Assembly (NCBI GenBank): GCA_963575745.1
Contig: CAUYUJ010000892.1
Location: 147,766-182,765, forward strand
DNA: 35,000 bases
Direction: 5' to 3'
DNA from: Prorocentrum cordatum
Taxonomy: Eukaryota; Sar; Dinophyceae; Prorocentrales; Prorocentraceae
Shown: positions 1 through 10,141 of the stretch, one piece after another
How the letters are laid out: each line of letters opens with the position of its first letter
Position numbering within the stretch: position 1 is the stretch's first letter
Position numbers and translations under genes: made by a program
Notes under the pieces: generated by a model
Databases searched by the model: none
Seen by the model: only the letters and a program-made list of their open reading frames with translations
What the model was told of the DNA's origin: nothing

Positions 1-99
1 CACAGGGGTTCACAAGCAGTGCGGGGCGCCGCGGCTCTAATTCGGACACCGGGACGGGCCGACACAGAAAAGCGGGCCAGGAAGGGCCAGAAACGGGCA

Positions 100-335
100 A
101 GAGAGCGAGGAGCCGAGGAGCGAGAAGGGCGGGGGAGAGGGAGGGAGGACGACGGGCAAGGACAGACTGGGCCGACAGACGGACGGACGGGGGACAGGGG
201 GGGGAAGCCAAGCAGGAGGGGAGGGGGAGAGCACACAACGCACAAGGGCAAGGAAGCACGAGGGCAAAGGGGGGCGACACGGAGGGGGAAGGGAGAGGGA
301 AAAAGGGGGAGGAGCCGGGGGCGGCCTCCCCCCCT
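100..335. repeat. Purine-rich, G-run-rich stretch
   Basis: The plus strand here is dominated by short runs of G separated by A or single C (for example gggagagggagggagg and ggacagggggggg). Stop-free reading on both strands follows from this composition and gives only Arg/Gly-rich or Pro-rich products, so I do not call a gene. The many closely spaced G runs could form G-quadruplexes, which is an inference from the pattern alone. Confidence 0.5.
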
Positions 336-405
336 CCTGGCCACCCGCGGCGCCCCCCACCGCCAGTTGGCAATATTGGGCCGACGTTGCCTCCGCCACG
401 CGCGC

Positions 406-540
406 CTCCCGCAGGTAGGCGCGGAAGGCGTTGGATTTCCACCTCCCAAAGCGCTCGGACCTCTCCAAGTCGGGCACCGCGTGGCACGTAGCTGTCGCCC
501 CCCCGACGCCCAGAGAGTGGTGACTCCCGATTGGGCGGGC
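406..540 (-). pseudogene. Tyrosine recombinase (integrase-like) C-terminal remnant
   Basis: On the minus strand, positions 477 to 406 read PDLERSERFGRWKSNAFRAY. This matches the end of eukaryotic mobile-element tyrosine recombinases, where a GRWKSxAFxxY(L/I)R stretch carries the nucleophilic tyrosine. Just upstream, in another frame (about 539 to 495), the same strand reads GVTTLWASGG, which resembles the preceding helix of the family (R-x-GGATxLxxxG). The two parts are separated by a frameshift, and the expected Arg-Ile before Gly is replaced by Gln-Ser, so the copy looks dead. Tyrosine recombinases integrate circular DNA intermediates of DIRS-like retroelements and Cryptons; which of these this came from cannot be told. 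It differs from the recombinase remnant near 22 kb. The assignment rests on motif memory, not a search. Confidence 0.45.
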
Positions 541-2077
541 AGGGGGGGGCTCTAGTTCCCCCGCCCTCGGCCCTGCCCCTGAGCCCCTCCTCTTCGGCTA
601 ATGCGAAGTAATGGGCCCTCGCCCGTCGGCGCCGGCCGATGGCCCCCTCGGCTGCCGGGCGCCCCTCCCCGGACCCCGGGCTCCTTCATTTGGTTGCGGG
701 GTCCGTCTGGGCGCCCCGCTCGACCGCCGCGGTCGGCGGGGCCCCTCCGGCCCCAAGCCCGCCGGCCCCCCCCCCCCCGCGCCTGGAACCCCGGCTGCCA
801 GGGGGGCGCCGGGCAAGCCTTCTGCGAGGGGCGCGCCGCCGGGCTCGTGCCCCCGCCATTCCAGCGCCCCCTCCTGCTCCGTAACGGACAGGGCCGAGTC
901 CACGGCCTTGATAGGGTGGAGGCCACTTGACCAGGTCAACGGGGCCGGTTTGCCGCCCTGCCCGCAACTGCCCGAAGACCCGGCGCCCCCGCCCCTTCCG
1001 GGCACGCCGCGCGACCAAGTGGCAACGCTGTCTCGAGCAGGCGCCACCGCGATTCTGGGCGCGCAATAGCTCCGCGGCGAGCGCGCGGCCTTCCCGCCAA
1101 ATCGAGTGCCTCCTCCGCGCGCTCGAACCTGGGCCCCGCGGGTCCGCCCATCACGACTAGCACCGCCACGCGTGCTCGATTGCGAAGCGCGCCGCGCATG
1201 GGCCCTCTGGCCGATCGGGGTCGGGGCCCACGGATCCGCGACCCATCTCTCTTTTTTGTGCCGCCCCAGCCCCTGGCCCCGAAGCGAGCGAGGAGCCGGG
1301 CGGCGCGGCGGCCCCGACCAGAGCGGCTGACCGCGGGCCCGCGGGGGGCGGGGGCGCGACGCCCACCCGCCCGCAGGGGGCGAGCGCGGCCAGGCGTTTC
1401 AGGAAGCGCACGCCCGCGAGCGGTCGGGCGCAGGGGCGCCCCGCCCTCCGACTCTCCACATCCGCCGATGCTCCTCGGAGTCGCGCAAGAGGGCCGCGGC
1501 CCCCCCTTCCGCGCGCGCGCGCTCCAGGAGTAAGGCCCAGGGTCCCCGCTGGTCCTCCTCTGCGAGGCCCAGCCGCATCACCTCGCCTCGCACCTCCTCA
1601 GGGACATCTCTCGAGAGCGCGACCATGCCGAGGTCGCGCTCGGACCGCGCGCCCGCGGCGGCCACCTGGAACCCGCGGCGAGCCTCTAGCAGCGGCGAGA
1701 GCCTGAGCCCACGCCGCGCCAGGCGGTGCTTGCCCCCCCCTCTGGACGCCAGGCCCCGGCTCTTGCGCCGCCGGAGACGCAGAGCGCCGGGCGCCCCTTC
1801 CTGCGGGGGGCCCACGCGGAGGCCAAGACCGGGAAGGCGAGCGGCTCGCAAAGGGCAATGACCCCGCCCCCCCCCCCCCCCCGAAGGTTCGGGCGCGTCG
1901 CCTCTGGGCGAACATGGCCCCGGGCATCCCGCTGGTCATTAATCGGCAACTCCCATCCGGGACTCCGCGGCGCCCCCCTGCGCCGGGCGCTCGGGCGCGC
2001 GCGGGCCCCGCTGGCGGCAGCAGCGGCATGCCCAGCACAGCCCAGCAACAGCAAACCCAGCCCAAGTACCAGCTTAC
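541..2077. other. GC-rich stretch without a supportable gene
   Basis: This part is GC-rich and holds long open frames on both strands that are mostly a product of composition (Pro/Arg/Gly/Ala-rich). One minus-strand frame at about 1851 to 1399 contains a less biased segment (near 1640 to 1540: RSERDLGMVALSRDVPEEVR) that could be retroelement linker between a reverse-transcriptase part on the right and the recombinase remnant on the left. I do not recognise a domain in it. Confidence 0.35.
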
Positions 2078-2308
2078 CACCCACCTCCTCATCCCCGCGA
2101 GGAGGCAGAGGAACGGGCCCCCCGCCGCGCGGCCCTCGGCCAGGCCCAGGATGGCCCGGGCAAGGACCCCCGCGCACTCCTGGAAACTGAGCGCGGCGGG
2201 CCGGGCGCCCCCACGTTCGCGCCCCGCCCCCCCCCGGCAGCAGCGCGCCACCTTTGCCAGCGCGCGCTCCAAGCGGGCCCGGAGGTTCCGGCTCGCGCAG
2301 TCAACCAC
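2078..2308 (-). pseudogene. Possible reverse-transcriptase thumb remnant of a DIRS-like element
   Basis: From 2308 downwards the minus strand reads VDCASRNLRARLERALAKVA, then a Gly/Arg-rich insert, then SFQECAGVLARAILGLAEGR and LLAGMRRWV. The arrangement resembles the end of DIRS-type reverse transcriptases: an (L)GxxxDxxxxxLxxxxER helix, a loop, an SF(R/Q)EC helix and an MxRW(L/V) end before RNase H. No catalytic YxDD box was found upstream, where about 2.5 to 3.0 kb on the same strand gives only unassigned frames. The position, upstream of the recombinase remnant on the same strand, fits one decayed element covering roughly 0.4 to 3 kb. This is a weak, memory-based call and chance similarity is possible. 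Confidence 0.25.
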
Positions 2309-3568
2309 CTTCGAGTAGGGGAAGTCCTGGCCGCCGCGCTTCGCCTGTTGGGTGGGGGCCCCAAGGGGCCCCCGGCCCGCCGCGCCCGTTCCCCCTCGAT
2401 CTCAGCCACCAGGTGGTTGGGTGCTCGGGGTGGGTGGCCCCCTCTGGCACGGATCACGTCTCGATAGAAAACGTCGTCGACGGGCCGCCCGCTTGGCCCC
2501 CGCCAGTCCAGCTTAACCGCTCGTTTTCCACCACCGCGATCCAGCGAGGAATCCTCCGAGCCCACCCATAGAGGTAGCAGAGCGGTCGCAGGATGTACTC
2601 ATCGACCATCGATGAAGCACCCTCCAAGGTGACGAGCAGGACGAAGGAACGCAGACGCGACGAACCCGGCCTCGAGGTCCTTGGCCGACGCCCCAGAAGC
2701 CCCGAAGGCCAGGTACGCCAGCCAGTCCAGCAGGGCCAGGACCTTGAGGAGCGCCGAGAAGCCCCATCCCACCAGGGCGGTCTCCTGCACCTCGAGAAAG
2801 GCCCCTCGACGCCTCCGGGCACTGCGAGACCCAGGATTCCCCCCTCCGGGCGGAGCCTCTCCTCGGCCTGGCTCTCCCCGCCGCGGGGCGATTCCAGACT
2901 GACAGCGGATCGCGCCCTTCCGGCTTGCCCCCCCAACCGGCCCCCCTAGGTTCCATTCGGCTCGGGCGCCCGAGGGGGCCGCGCGCCCCGAGGGAGCGCC
3001 GGGGCCAGCGAGGCGCCCCCCCCCAAAGCAGCCGCCCCCCAACCTCCCCCTCCCCTCCAGCGAGCGGGGGGCGCCCTTCGGTCCTGACGGCGGGTGGGCA
3101 AGCGATTTGGGTCGAACCCCAGCGCCCGCCCGCCCGTCCACCTCGTCACCGCCAGGGTCGCGCGTGAGATCCTCGAGGCCTCCTTCCCCGCCCCCGACGG
3201 CAGCGTTCCCCCTCCCCCCCGCGTTGCGGGGCTGCACCATGGGCCAGGGGGGGAGGTCCAGGCCCGGGGTTCACCCCTCGCTTCGGCAAGGTTCGGGCCC
3301 GCCCCCGCTTTCCAGGCCCGACGTTCCTCGCGGAGGCGGACCAGGGCCTGCTCGAGAATATCCTGCGCCAGCGGGGGGGGGGAGGGCCCTTTAGCCTTGG
3401 CCAGGATGGCCCCTCCGCCGCGCGCACCTCCCCGCCCTTTCCCCCGGCTGGGCCCAGGGGCAGAGGTTTTCCAGGCGGCGGGGGAACGGGCGACCTCCGA
3501 CGCGGGTTCTCTCCCTCCCCACCCTCCCGTCGGACTGACGCGGGTTCATATGGGGGTCCTGAATGCCT
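2309..3568. other. GC-rich stretch, unassigned
   Basis: Open frames occur on both strands but none gave a recognisable domain. A minus-strand stretch near 2640 to 2480 (VDEYILRPLCYLYGWARRIP, then WIAVVENERLSWTG) has ordinary protein-like composition and may be part of the same decayed element as the reverse-transcriptase-like remnant. I cannot name it. Confidence 0.3.
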
Positions 3569-3626
3569 CCGTCATCCTCGTATCCTACGAGGTACATCCG
3601 TCATCCTCGTCTCCAACGAGGTATAC
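3569..3626. repeat. Two tandem 29-bp units, each a small hairpin
   Basis: The unit ccgtcatcctcgt...acgaggta occurs twice with a 29-bp period (starts 3569 and 3598). Each unit holds the inverted pair CCTCGT / ACGAGG around a 5-base loop, and the loops differ between units (atcct against ctcca) while the arms are identical. The arms alone are conserved, which points to the structure or to recent duplication followed by loop drift. Confidence 0.75.
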
Positions 3627-4359
3627 TGACGCGAAATACCCTCCCCCCTGGGCCCCATACGGGATCCTCAAGGAAGTAGCTCCGCGTGGCGGGTTCCCTC
3701 GCCGCTCCCGCCGATGGGCGGGTTGAGGGCCCGGCCTCCGGGGTCAAGCCCACTGGCGTGGCGAGACCCGCCCAGGCGGCGAACGCCGCGGCGTAGAAGC
3801 CCGTCAGGAAAAACATCGCAGATCTGGTGGGTCCCGAAAGGGATGATGGGCGCGTTCCCATCCACAAGAGTGAACGCAACCCGTGCAAAAACGGCTGCAT
3901 GGGGAGAAAGAAAGGACAGAGAGCGCACGGCAAACGGCCTGATTAAGCTGTCCAGAGGGAAGCCCCAACATCAGAGACCATACATTCCAACAAGCATAAA
4001 CAGTTGGCGTTCCGCGCGGGTCTTTTGGATCCGCGCTGAACCCCCTTCCTGGCGCGCGGCGATATTTTTCTTCTTTGTTTGAATATAGCCACGGTCTCAT
4101 AACTCGAAAGCAGCTCCTAACCGCAAGTCATCGCAAGTCATCACAACCGAAAAACGCAAATGTGTTTATGAAAGACGCTGGATCTCTAGGCCTGGTGCTT
4201 TCTGACTGCCCTCTTCGACGACGGGCGCTAGGGCTTGGCGCCGCAGTGTGGCTACAGTTTGGTCAGGCGAAGATGTCACCGATCGCGGCCGCCGCAGCCA
4301 TCTGGTGCTCCATCCCCATCACCTCCAGCTTCTTCGCAAAACTGGCGTCCTTGCGATGC
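3627..4359. other. No gene recognised
   Basis: This is a transition from GC-rich to more balanced composition. Short open frames exist on both strands, but I recognise no domain, splice pattern or repeat. Confidence 0.4.
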
Positions 4360-4530
4360 CTCCTCCTCCTCCTCCTCTTCCTCCTCCTCGTCCTCGTCCT
4401 CGTCCTCCTCGTCGTCCTCGTCGTCGTCCTCGTGCTCGTCTTCGTCTTCCTCCTCCTGCTCCTCCTCCTCCTCCAGCTCCTCCTCCTCCTCCTCCTTCTC
4501 CTCCTCCTCCTCTTCCTCCTCCTCCTCCGC
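4360..4530. repeat. TCC/TCG triplet microsatellite
   Basis: This is an imperfect run of TCC, with TCG units in the middle (about 4390 to 4450) and a short GCA run at the right end. Open frames across it encode poly-Ser, poly-Leu, poly-Pro, poly-Glu or poly-Arg depending on frame, which is a by-product of the triplet repeat. Confidence 0.9.
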
Positions 4531-4854
4531 AGCAGCAGCAGCATCGGGTGAAAAGCTGGCGTCGTGCGGTGCCACTTTGCGGCCAGTTTCCGTGCCAGCC
4601 GCCCCCTCGGAAGCACACAAGGCCGTCCACCAGTCTACCGGGCTCGATGGGCAAGCTCGGAGGGACGTCCAGAGGCGGCATAGTTGTGTAGAGGGCAGCA
4701 AATCCACCTCGATAGTGACCATCCCGACACGCGAAGCCGTTTAGCAAACGCGCCCAAAGAAGGAATCGAACAGGGCAGGGCTGTTTAGTCCCACCAGCCT
4801 TTTGGTCGACAGGTGGTCTAACGAGATTATCCTTCCCTCTTCCAAAAAAAAACT

Positions 4855-4905
4855 CTTCCCCTAAGGGGAAGGGTTTACCCTTCCCCTAAGGGGAAGGGTT
4901 TACCC
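4855..4905. repeat. Two tandem TTCCCCTAAGGGGAA hairpin units
   Basis: The unit cttcccctaaggggaagggtttaccc is repeated with a period of about 25 bp. Each unit contains the perfect palindrome TTCCCCTAAGGGGAA. A diverged single copy (ttccccttcggggaggggtttacccctcccc) lies at the matching position of member 2, near 8811, so this belongs to the repeat family. Confidence 0.8.
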
Positions 4906-4983
4906 CTCCCCATTACCCCTCCCCTGGACTTTTTTTGGGGCCCCGAGAGGTGTCAGGGCGTCCAAAACGGCCTCGCCGAGGAA

Positions 4984-5199
4984 GCCAAAATCACTGGTGT
5001 TACTGAGGTGTTGGCCCCATGTTGGCCTCTTTGGGGGGGGTGGCCTTGGGGGTGGGGGGGGGCAGCACGTTATCCCACCAGCCCTCTGGGCGCCAAAATC
5101 ATTGGTTTTGCACAGGTATTGGCCCCATGTTGGCCTCTTGGGGGGGGGGGGGGGGGCGAACGTTATCCCAGCCCCCCCTTTGATCGAAAGTCTTCAAGA
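4984..5199 (+). repeat. Tandem duplication, 108-bp period
   Basis: The segment beginning gccaaaatcactggtg...ggccccatgttggcctctt (4984) recurs at 5092 as gccaaaatcattggtt...ggccccatgttggcctctt. Each copy ends in a run of G. The second copy begins just after an internal CCCACCAGCCCTCTGGGCG end motif. Confidence 0.75.
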
Positions 5200-6247
5200 T
5201 GGCCCCAATAGGCCTTCCAGGGCTCCCAAGAGGGCCCCAAGAGAGCCCCAAGAGAGCCCCAAGAGGGCCCCAATAGGGCCAGAGGCCTCCAAGACAGCCA
5301 AGATGGCCTCCAAGACGGCTAGGATGGCCCCAGGATGCCTCCAAAACGGCCCAAGATGCACCCAAGACGGCCTGAGATGGCCTCCAGATGGCCTAAGACG
5401 GCCCAAGAGGCCCCCAAGAGGCCTCCAAGACGGCCCAAGGGGCCTCCAAGAGGTCCCCCAGGAGGGCCCGACGAGGCCCAAATCATTGATTGTCCGAAAA
5501 TTGTTAACAGATGTTGGCATTCGCTTTTGTTCGGCATTCCGGCGGCTCAAGACGGCCCAAAAAGCCCCCAAGATCGCCCACGAGGCCTTCAAGATGGCCC
5601 CATGACGGCCCAAAAGGCCCCCAAGACGGCCCTAAGGGGGCCCAAGAGGCCTCCAAGACGGCAAGATGGCCTCCAAGACGGCCAAGATGGCCCCAGGATG
5701 CCTCCAAGACTGCCCTAGATGCACCCAAGACGGCCTAAGATGGCCTCGAGATGACGCAAGACGGCCCAACAGGCCCCCAAGAGGGCTCCAAGACGAAGGC
5801 GTCCAGGAGGTCGTCCAGGAGGGCACGAACAGGCCAAGATCATCGATTGCCCTAAGATTTTTGAAGGATTTGGGCGTTTGCTTCTTCTCGGCATTCCGAC
5901 GGCTCAAGACGGCGCAAAATGCCCCAAAGATCGCCCAAGAGGCCTCCAAGATGACCCCATGACGGCCCAAAGGCCCCCAAGACGGCCCCAAGAGGGCCCC
6001 AAAACAGCCCAATAGGCCTCCAAGACGCCCAACTTGGCCTCTAAGAGCCCCTGATATGCCCCAAGAGGGCCCCAAGACGGCCCAGACAGGCCCCCAAGAC
6101 AGCTTCCGACGGCGTCAGACAAGCCAGGAACGCCCTAAGACAGCCAAAGAGGTCCCCAAGAAGCCCCCGAAGGCCTAAAACAAAACCCAAGAGGCCCTGG
6201 GGAAGCGCCCAGGAGGCCCCAAGAGTGCCCCAAGAGGCGCCCAAGGG
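5170..6247. repeat. CCAAGA-nGGCC degenerate minisatellite
   Basis: The tract is built from short units of the form CCAAGA(C/T/G)GGCC(T/C)... spaced roughly 10 to 14 bases, so GGCC is repeated very densely. Within it a ~115-bp segment occurs twice about 360 bp apart (5485-5600 and 5845-5957). Both copies carry ggcattccg(g/a)cggctcaagacgg and then ...ccccaagatcgcccacgagg / ccccaaagatcgcccaagagg. Frames across the tract give Gly-Leu-Trp-Gly-like or Pro-Lys-Arg-like repeats, which I take as by-products. Confidence 0.85.
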
Positions 6248-6249
6248 GC

Positions 6250-6357
6250 CTCCTCCTCCTCCTCCTCCTCCTGTTCCTCCTCCTCCTGCTCCTCCTCCTC
6301 CTCCTCCTCCTCCTCCTCCTCCTCTTCCTCCTCCTCCTCCTCTTCCTCCTCTTCCAT
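6250..6357. repeat. CCT triplet microsatellite
   Basis: This is an imperfect run of CCT with scattered GCT/TTC variants. It closes the minisatellite of member 1 in the same way the CCT run near 9.3 to 9.5 kb follows the minisatellite of member 2. Confidence 0.9.
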
Positions 6358-6673
6358 TTGCCCCCACGCGGCCCCCAGGGATGGCCCGGAGAGACCTTCC
6401 AAGGCCACCCCACTGCTCCCTAAGATCTATCGGTTCCTCCTGGTTGCTCGCTTTGTCCCTAGATGTGTCCCTTCGTCCCGTTTCCCGTCAGCTCTCGTGG
6501 GCAGGGTATCTGAATGGGCTGGTGGGGATACTTTTTTGATCGCGACCGCAGGCGGGCACCCGCGCGGCGTCAGAAGGGTCGAACAGCAAGCGAGAGCCGG
6601 AAACACAGCGCAACTGTCGCACTGAGCAAAATGCTCCGCGTTCGCCGTGACGCACCTAGGCGCCGCCCGGTCC

Positions 6674-7089
6674 AAAAGAACGAGCGCACAGAGGTGCGGG
6701 TGCAACGGAACGTCGCCCTTGCGGCGCCAAGCTCCGAGCAACACCCCAGACAAACAACTGGCACCAGCCCGGAGAACCGGCTGCTGGGGGTGGAAAATTG
6801 GCTGACGGCGCTGAAGGCTGGACCACTCAGCGCGCAGCCAGCGAACACCACTACAGAGCAGTTGAATCCGATGTCGGCTATAAAAGAACGAGCGCACAGA
6901 GGTGCGAGCGCAACGGAACGTCGCCCTTGCGGCGCCAAGCTCCGAGCAACACCTCAACCAGATAACTGTCACCAGCCCGGAGTACCGGCTGCTGGAAGTG
7001 GGAAACAGGCTGACGGCGCTGAAGGCTGATCCACTCAGCGCGCAGCGAGCGAACACCACTACAGAGCTGTTGAGGCAGGCGTCGGCCAA
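6674..7089 (+). repeat. 208-bp tandem duplication
   Basis: Two copies (6674-6881 and 6882-7089) begin with aaaagaacgagcgcacagaggtgcg and contain cggaacgtcgcccttgcggcgccaagctccgagcaacac, then ccggctgctgg and gctgacggcgctgaaggctg. They differ by scattered substitutions only, about 88% identical by eye. The copies abut directly. Both strands are open through parts of it, but 208 is not a multiple of three, so the frame changes between copies, which argues against coding. Function is unknown. Confidence 0.9.
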
Positions 7090-7347
7090 AGGACGGGTCG
7101 GAACCGGTGAGGCAGAGGTGCGCCGAGAAACGCGGGCTAGGCGCCACACTGGCTAGGCAACCCGCCACAGATACCCTCACCTCGGCGGACACCGCCGACC
7201 TTCCGATGCCTTGGTGCCGACCGGCTGCGGGAGGGCCACTGCGGCCCGCAGTGTGCGACTGGCGTGGAGATGGGGGGTGCAGCTAACCGCCGCAAGAGGT
7301 ACGTAACTGGACGGCACCTGCACGCCGAGAGCGTATACACGTCAGGG

Positions 7348-7360
7348 GGCTGGTGGGGAT
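7348..7360 (+). repeat. Solitary right-end motif GGCTGGTGGGGAT
   Basis: This is the same right-end motif as in members 1 and 3, followed by ACTTTTTTGT much like the sequence after member 1's right end (ACTTTTTTGA). No left end lies nearby, so it may mark the end of the 6.53-7.35 kb segment as an extension or a second nested copy. A degenerate further copy (ctggtggtggggataagcgaaagcgtgaa) lies at about 7508-7536. Confidence 0.5.
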
Positions 7361-8744
7361 ACTTTTTTGTTGTTTTTTTTTGTTGGCGGCTCCCAGGCGA
7401 AGGTCAGGAAGCGGGGCATCGAACGGGGCGCGGAACGAAGATAATTAGCCGAAGAGGCGCATGCACATGCAAGGGACAAAATGACCCAAATTAACCACCA
7501 GACCCTGCTGGTGGTGGGGATAAGCGAAAGCGTGAAGAATAAACGCTCAAGGCCGTTTAGTAAACACTAATTGTCCGGTCCGGGTGGTTTTTCCTCATTG
7601 GTTGTAGACATCATACTTGGAGGCCGCCACGGGGTCCTAGGCTGCCTAGGTCTACAGATGACCGGTCAAGAGGGGGGATGAGAGCACATTCGCTCAAAAT
7701 TGGCCCCCGGACCCCTCCTGGGGTCCAAATTGACTGGTTGCTTGAGCCGCGACCAGCCGTGGCGGCGAGGACTTGCAGGGGTCGAAACCGACAAGTCTTC
7801 TGAGCCACATCCAACCGTGGCGACGAGAGGCTGTGCCCAGGAGAGTGTGGCGCGACAAAGGCGCCTATGGTAGGAGCCCCTAAAACAAGAAACGTTCCTC
7901 AAGAAACCCAGCCCTGAAGCCCCAGGAAATTCATTGATTTTTGGTGTGGGAACGTCACGCTTTCCATCGCAAAACCATCGAGGCCCAAGAAACCGAAACC
8001 CAGGGCACCCTGGAGGCAAGCAGGTTGTCTCTTGACATGTAATTCCACTGTACCCGCACCTGCCCAACGCGAGCGGCAGCTGCCCCGTCGCCGCCGGCGG
8101 CGTCGCCGGGCGCGACGCTGCGGGTGTCCCGTCGGTCGTCCGTCGGGCCGCCGTCGCCGTCGCCGTCGCCGTCGCCCGCCGCCGTCGCCGTCGTCGCTGT
8201 TGGCTGCCTGCTGTTCCTTGCTCTGGACCTCGTGCCCCGTCGCGGGCGCGCGCGAGGCCGACCCAGAGCCTAGAACCAGCTCGGCCCTTCCAGCTGGCTC
8301 CAACAGCATACCATGCACCAGGCAGCCGAGGCAGGTTCCGCGCTGTCCCCTCGGGGTGAGTCGAGCACGCGCGCCTGCCCCGGTCGTTTACCCTCGCGCC
8401 CTCGAGGCCACAAGGACGTCGTCGCCCGTCGTCGTCGTCGTCGTCGTCATCACTGCCGTCGTCATCGCCGTCGTCGCTGCCCGCAGCCGCCGCCATCGAG
8501 TTCGTCGCCTTCATCGACATCGGTGCTGTCGCTGGTCGTCGACGAAGGCCATCGCCGCCATCGATGCAGACCGACCCTCAGCGGGGCCGCAGCCCCGTAG
8601 CTCCGAGATTTGAGCGTTGGAATGTTTCGCGTTTTCGCCCGATGTCGTGCCCAAAGGCACTCACGGATCACAATGTGACCCGAGACATGCAGCAGAAAGA
8701 TGAAATCGAAGGCTTTGGTCGTAATGTTCCACAATGTTGAAAAT
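7361..8744. repeat. GC-rich intergenic sequence with CGTCGC-type repeats
   Basis: No gene is recognised. About 8083-8210 contains runs of CGTCGC/CGCCGT hexamers, and about 8424-8480 contains GTCGTC runs; long Arg/Asp/Ala frames here follow from these. Around 7744-7830 a ~65-bp segment (gag-cc-cg--cca-ccgtggcg-cgag) is present twice in diverged form. About 8590-8744 is more balanced in composition but shows no domain on either strand. Confidence 0.55.
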
Positions 8745-9664
8745 CCCACCAGCCCTCTGGGCGTCGGTGGTCTAGAGAGTTTCCTCTTCCAACCCCCTTC
8801 TTCCCCTTCGGGGAGGGGTTTACCCCTCCCCCTACCCCCTCCCCTGGACCTGGACGGAGGGTGCCGCGGGTCGTTGGGGCGTCCAAGATGGCCCAAGACG
8901 GCTCCAAGAGCGAGAAGGCGAGAAAACGAAAAACATTGATGTCCCTGGGTTTTGGAAGGATTGTGGCCTCTTTTGGGGCCCAAGAGGCGATTCGAGGCAC
9001 TCTAGAGGGGCAAGGCTAATTGACCACCCCCCCTTCTTTGATAGATCTCCTCCAACATGGCCCCAAGAGCGCCCCGAAGGCTCCCAAGAGCGCCCCAAGA
9101 GGGCCCCAAGAGACCCGAAGAGGCGCCCAAGAGGCCTCCAAGAGGCTCCCAAGAGACCCCCAAGAGGCCCCAAGAGGCTCCCCGAGATACGCAAGAGGCC
9201 CCTGGGACCGCCAAGAGGCCCCAAAGACGGCCCAAGAGCCCCCCAAGCTCGACATTGTCCTCTTCATCCTCCACTTTTTCTTCCTCCTCCTCCTCCTCCT
9301 CCTTCTCCTCCTTCTCCTCCTTCTCGTCCTCGCACTCCTCCATCTCCTCCTCCTCATCTTTCTCCTCCTCCTGCTCCTCCTCCTCCTCCTCCTGCTCCTC
9401 CTCCTGCTCCTCCTCCTGCTCCTCCTCTTCCTCCTCCTACTCCGACGACGACGACTCCTCCTACATCCTCCCCCTCTTGGGGTATATGGCGGCTTACCCC
9501 GCCCTTTGCTCGTCTGCATGCTCCCCCGCTTCCCTCATCACCTCCACTTCCCTGGGACTCATTTCTGGACGGGCTGATGGGGATACGTTTTTTTTTACAG
9601 CCGCAGGCGGAAGCGCCAGCGGCAGGCGGTCACGGTCGGGCTGCGGCCGCGGGCTGATGGGGAT
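8745..9664 (+). mobile_element. Dispersed repeat, member 2
   Basis: The left end CCCACCAGCCCTCTGGGCG (8745-8763) is followed by ggtggtcta, a diverged TTCCCC hairpin segment, tttacccctccccctaccccctcccctggac as in member 1, then CCAAGA-nGGCC minisatellite (about 8878-9250) and a CCT run. Right-end motifs in the variant form GGCTGATGGGGAT occur twice, at 9572-9584 and 9652-9664. The second is followed by ACGCGAAGCGT, which also follows the right end of member 3. I take the second as the outer end, but either is possible. Confidence 0.55.
9281..9471. repeat. TCC triplet microsatellite
   Basis: This is an imperfect TCC run with TCT, TGC and GAC interruptions, inside member 2. No coding function is inferred. 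Confidence 0.9.
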
Positions 9665-10059
9665 ACGCGAAGCGTCTAGAATTTGTTAGAGACTTCGGAT
9701 CTCAAAGACCGCCTTCTCCTCTGACAACAAGTTCGAACGCCAAACAAAAACACCATGGGAGGAGCGTGGCGAGATGGCAACGGCCAACCGAACCGAGGGG
9801 CCAGGGGGCATGACAACGTATCGGCCAACAGAACAATGGCTTCATTGCATAGGACGGGTTCCGAAAGCCCTGAACCAAAAAACCCTGCCATCTCTTGGGA
9901 GGCCTATGTTTACTGCCGCTGGCTGCCGCCGGCCTTCCGCTGGCGTTCGCCGGCGGAGGCGGCCTCGACTTACTTCCGCCGCCGTCCGCTGCCCTTACGC
10001 CGCCTCCCGCCGAGGAAGAGATGCTGCTCCTTCTCCTCCTCCTCCTCCTCCGCCTCCTC
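9665..10059. other. No gene recognised
   Basis: The sequence has mixed composition between member 2 and the triplet block. Open frames occur on both strands but lack recognisable domains. About 9900-10015 is rich in GCCG/CCGC triplets that lead into the CAT tract. Confidence 0.4.
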
Positions 10060-10094
10060 TTCAGCAGCAGCAGCAGCATCATCATCAGCATCAG

Positions 10095-10141
<47 letters not shown>

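Larger units (their letters stand above)
4790..6526 (+). mobile_element. Dispersed repeat, member 1 (CCCACCAGCC ends)
   Basis: The left end reads CCCACCAGCC (4790-4799) and the right end GGCTGGTGGG (6517-6526), its exact reverse complement. Next to the left end is a ggtggtcta motif, followed by a TTCCCCTAAGGGGAA hairpin array, a CCAAGA-nGGCC minisatellite and a CCT run. The right end is preceded by tgtgtccCTTCGTCCCgTTTCCCGTCAGCTCTCgTGGGCAG, nearly identical to the segment before the right end of member 3. It has no coding capacity that I can see. A second CCCACCAGCCCTCTGGGCG inside it (5074-5092) suggests nesting or internal duplication. Its class (MITE-like DNA element, introner-like element or something else) is unknown. 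Confidence 0.6.

Noticed and set aside
5100-6240. Gly-Leu-Trp-Gly-rich or Pro-Lys-Arg-rich repeat proteins
   Set aside because: They are translations of the CCAAGA-nGGCC minisatellite. The same peptide style appears at all three dispersed repeat members in different frames, with no conserved start.
7666-8520. Minus-strand 284-codon frame with an Asp-rich start
   Set aside because: The Asp and Arg/Ala-Thr parts are products of GTCGTC and CGTCGC repeats. The remaining part contains internal nucleotide duplications and no recognised domain.
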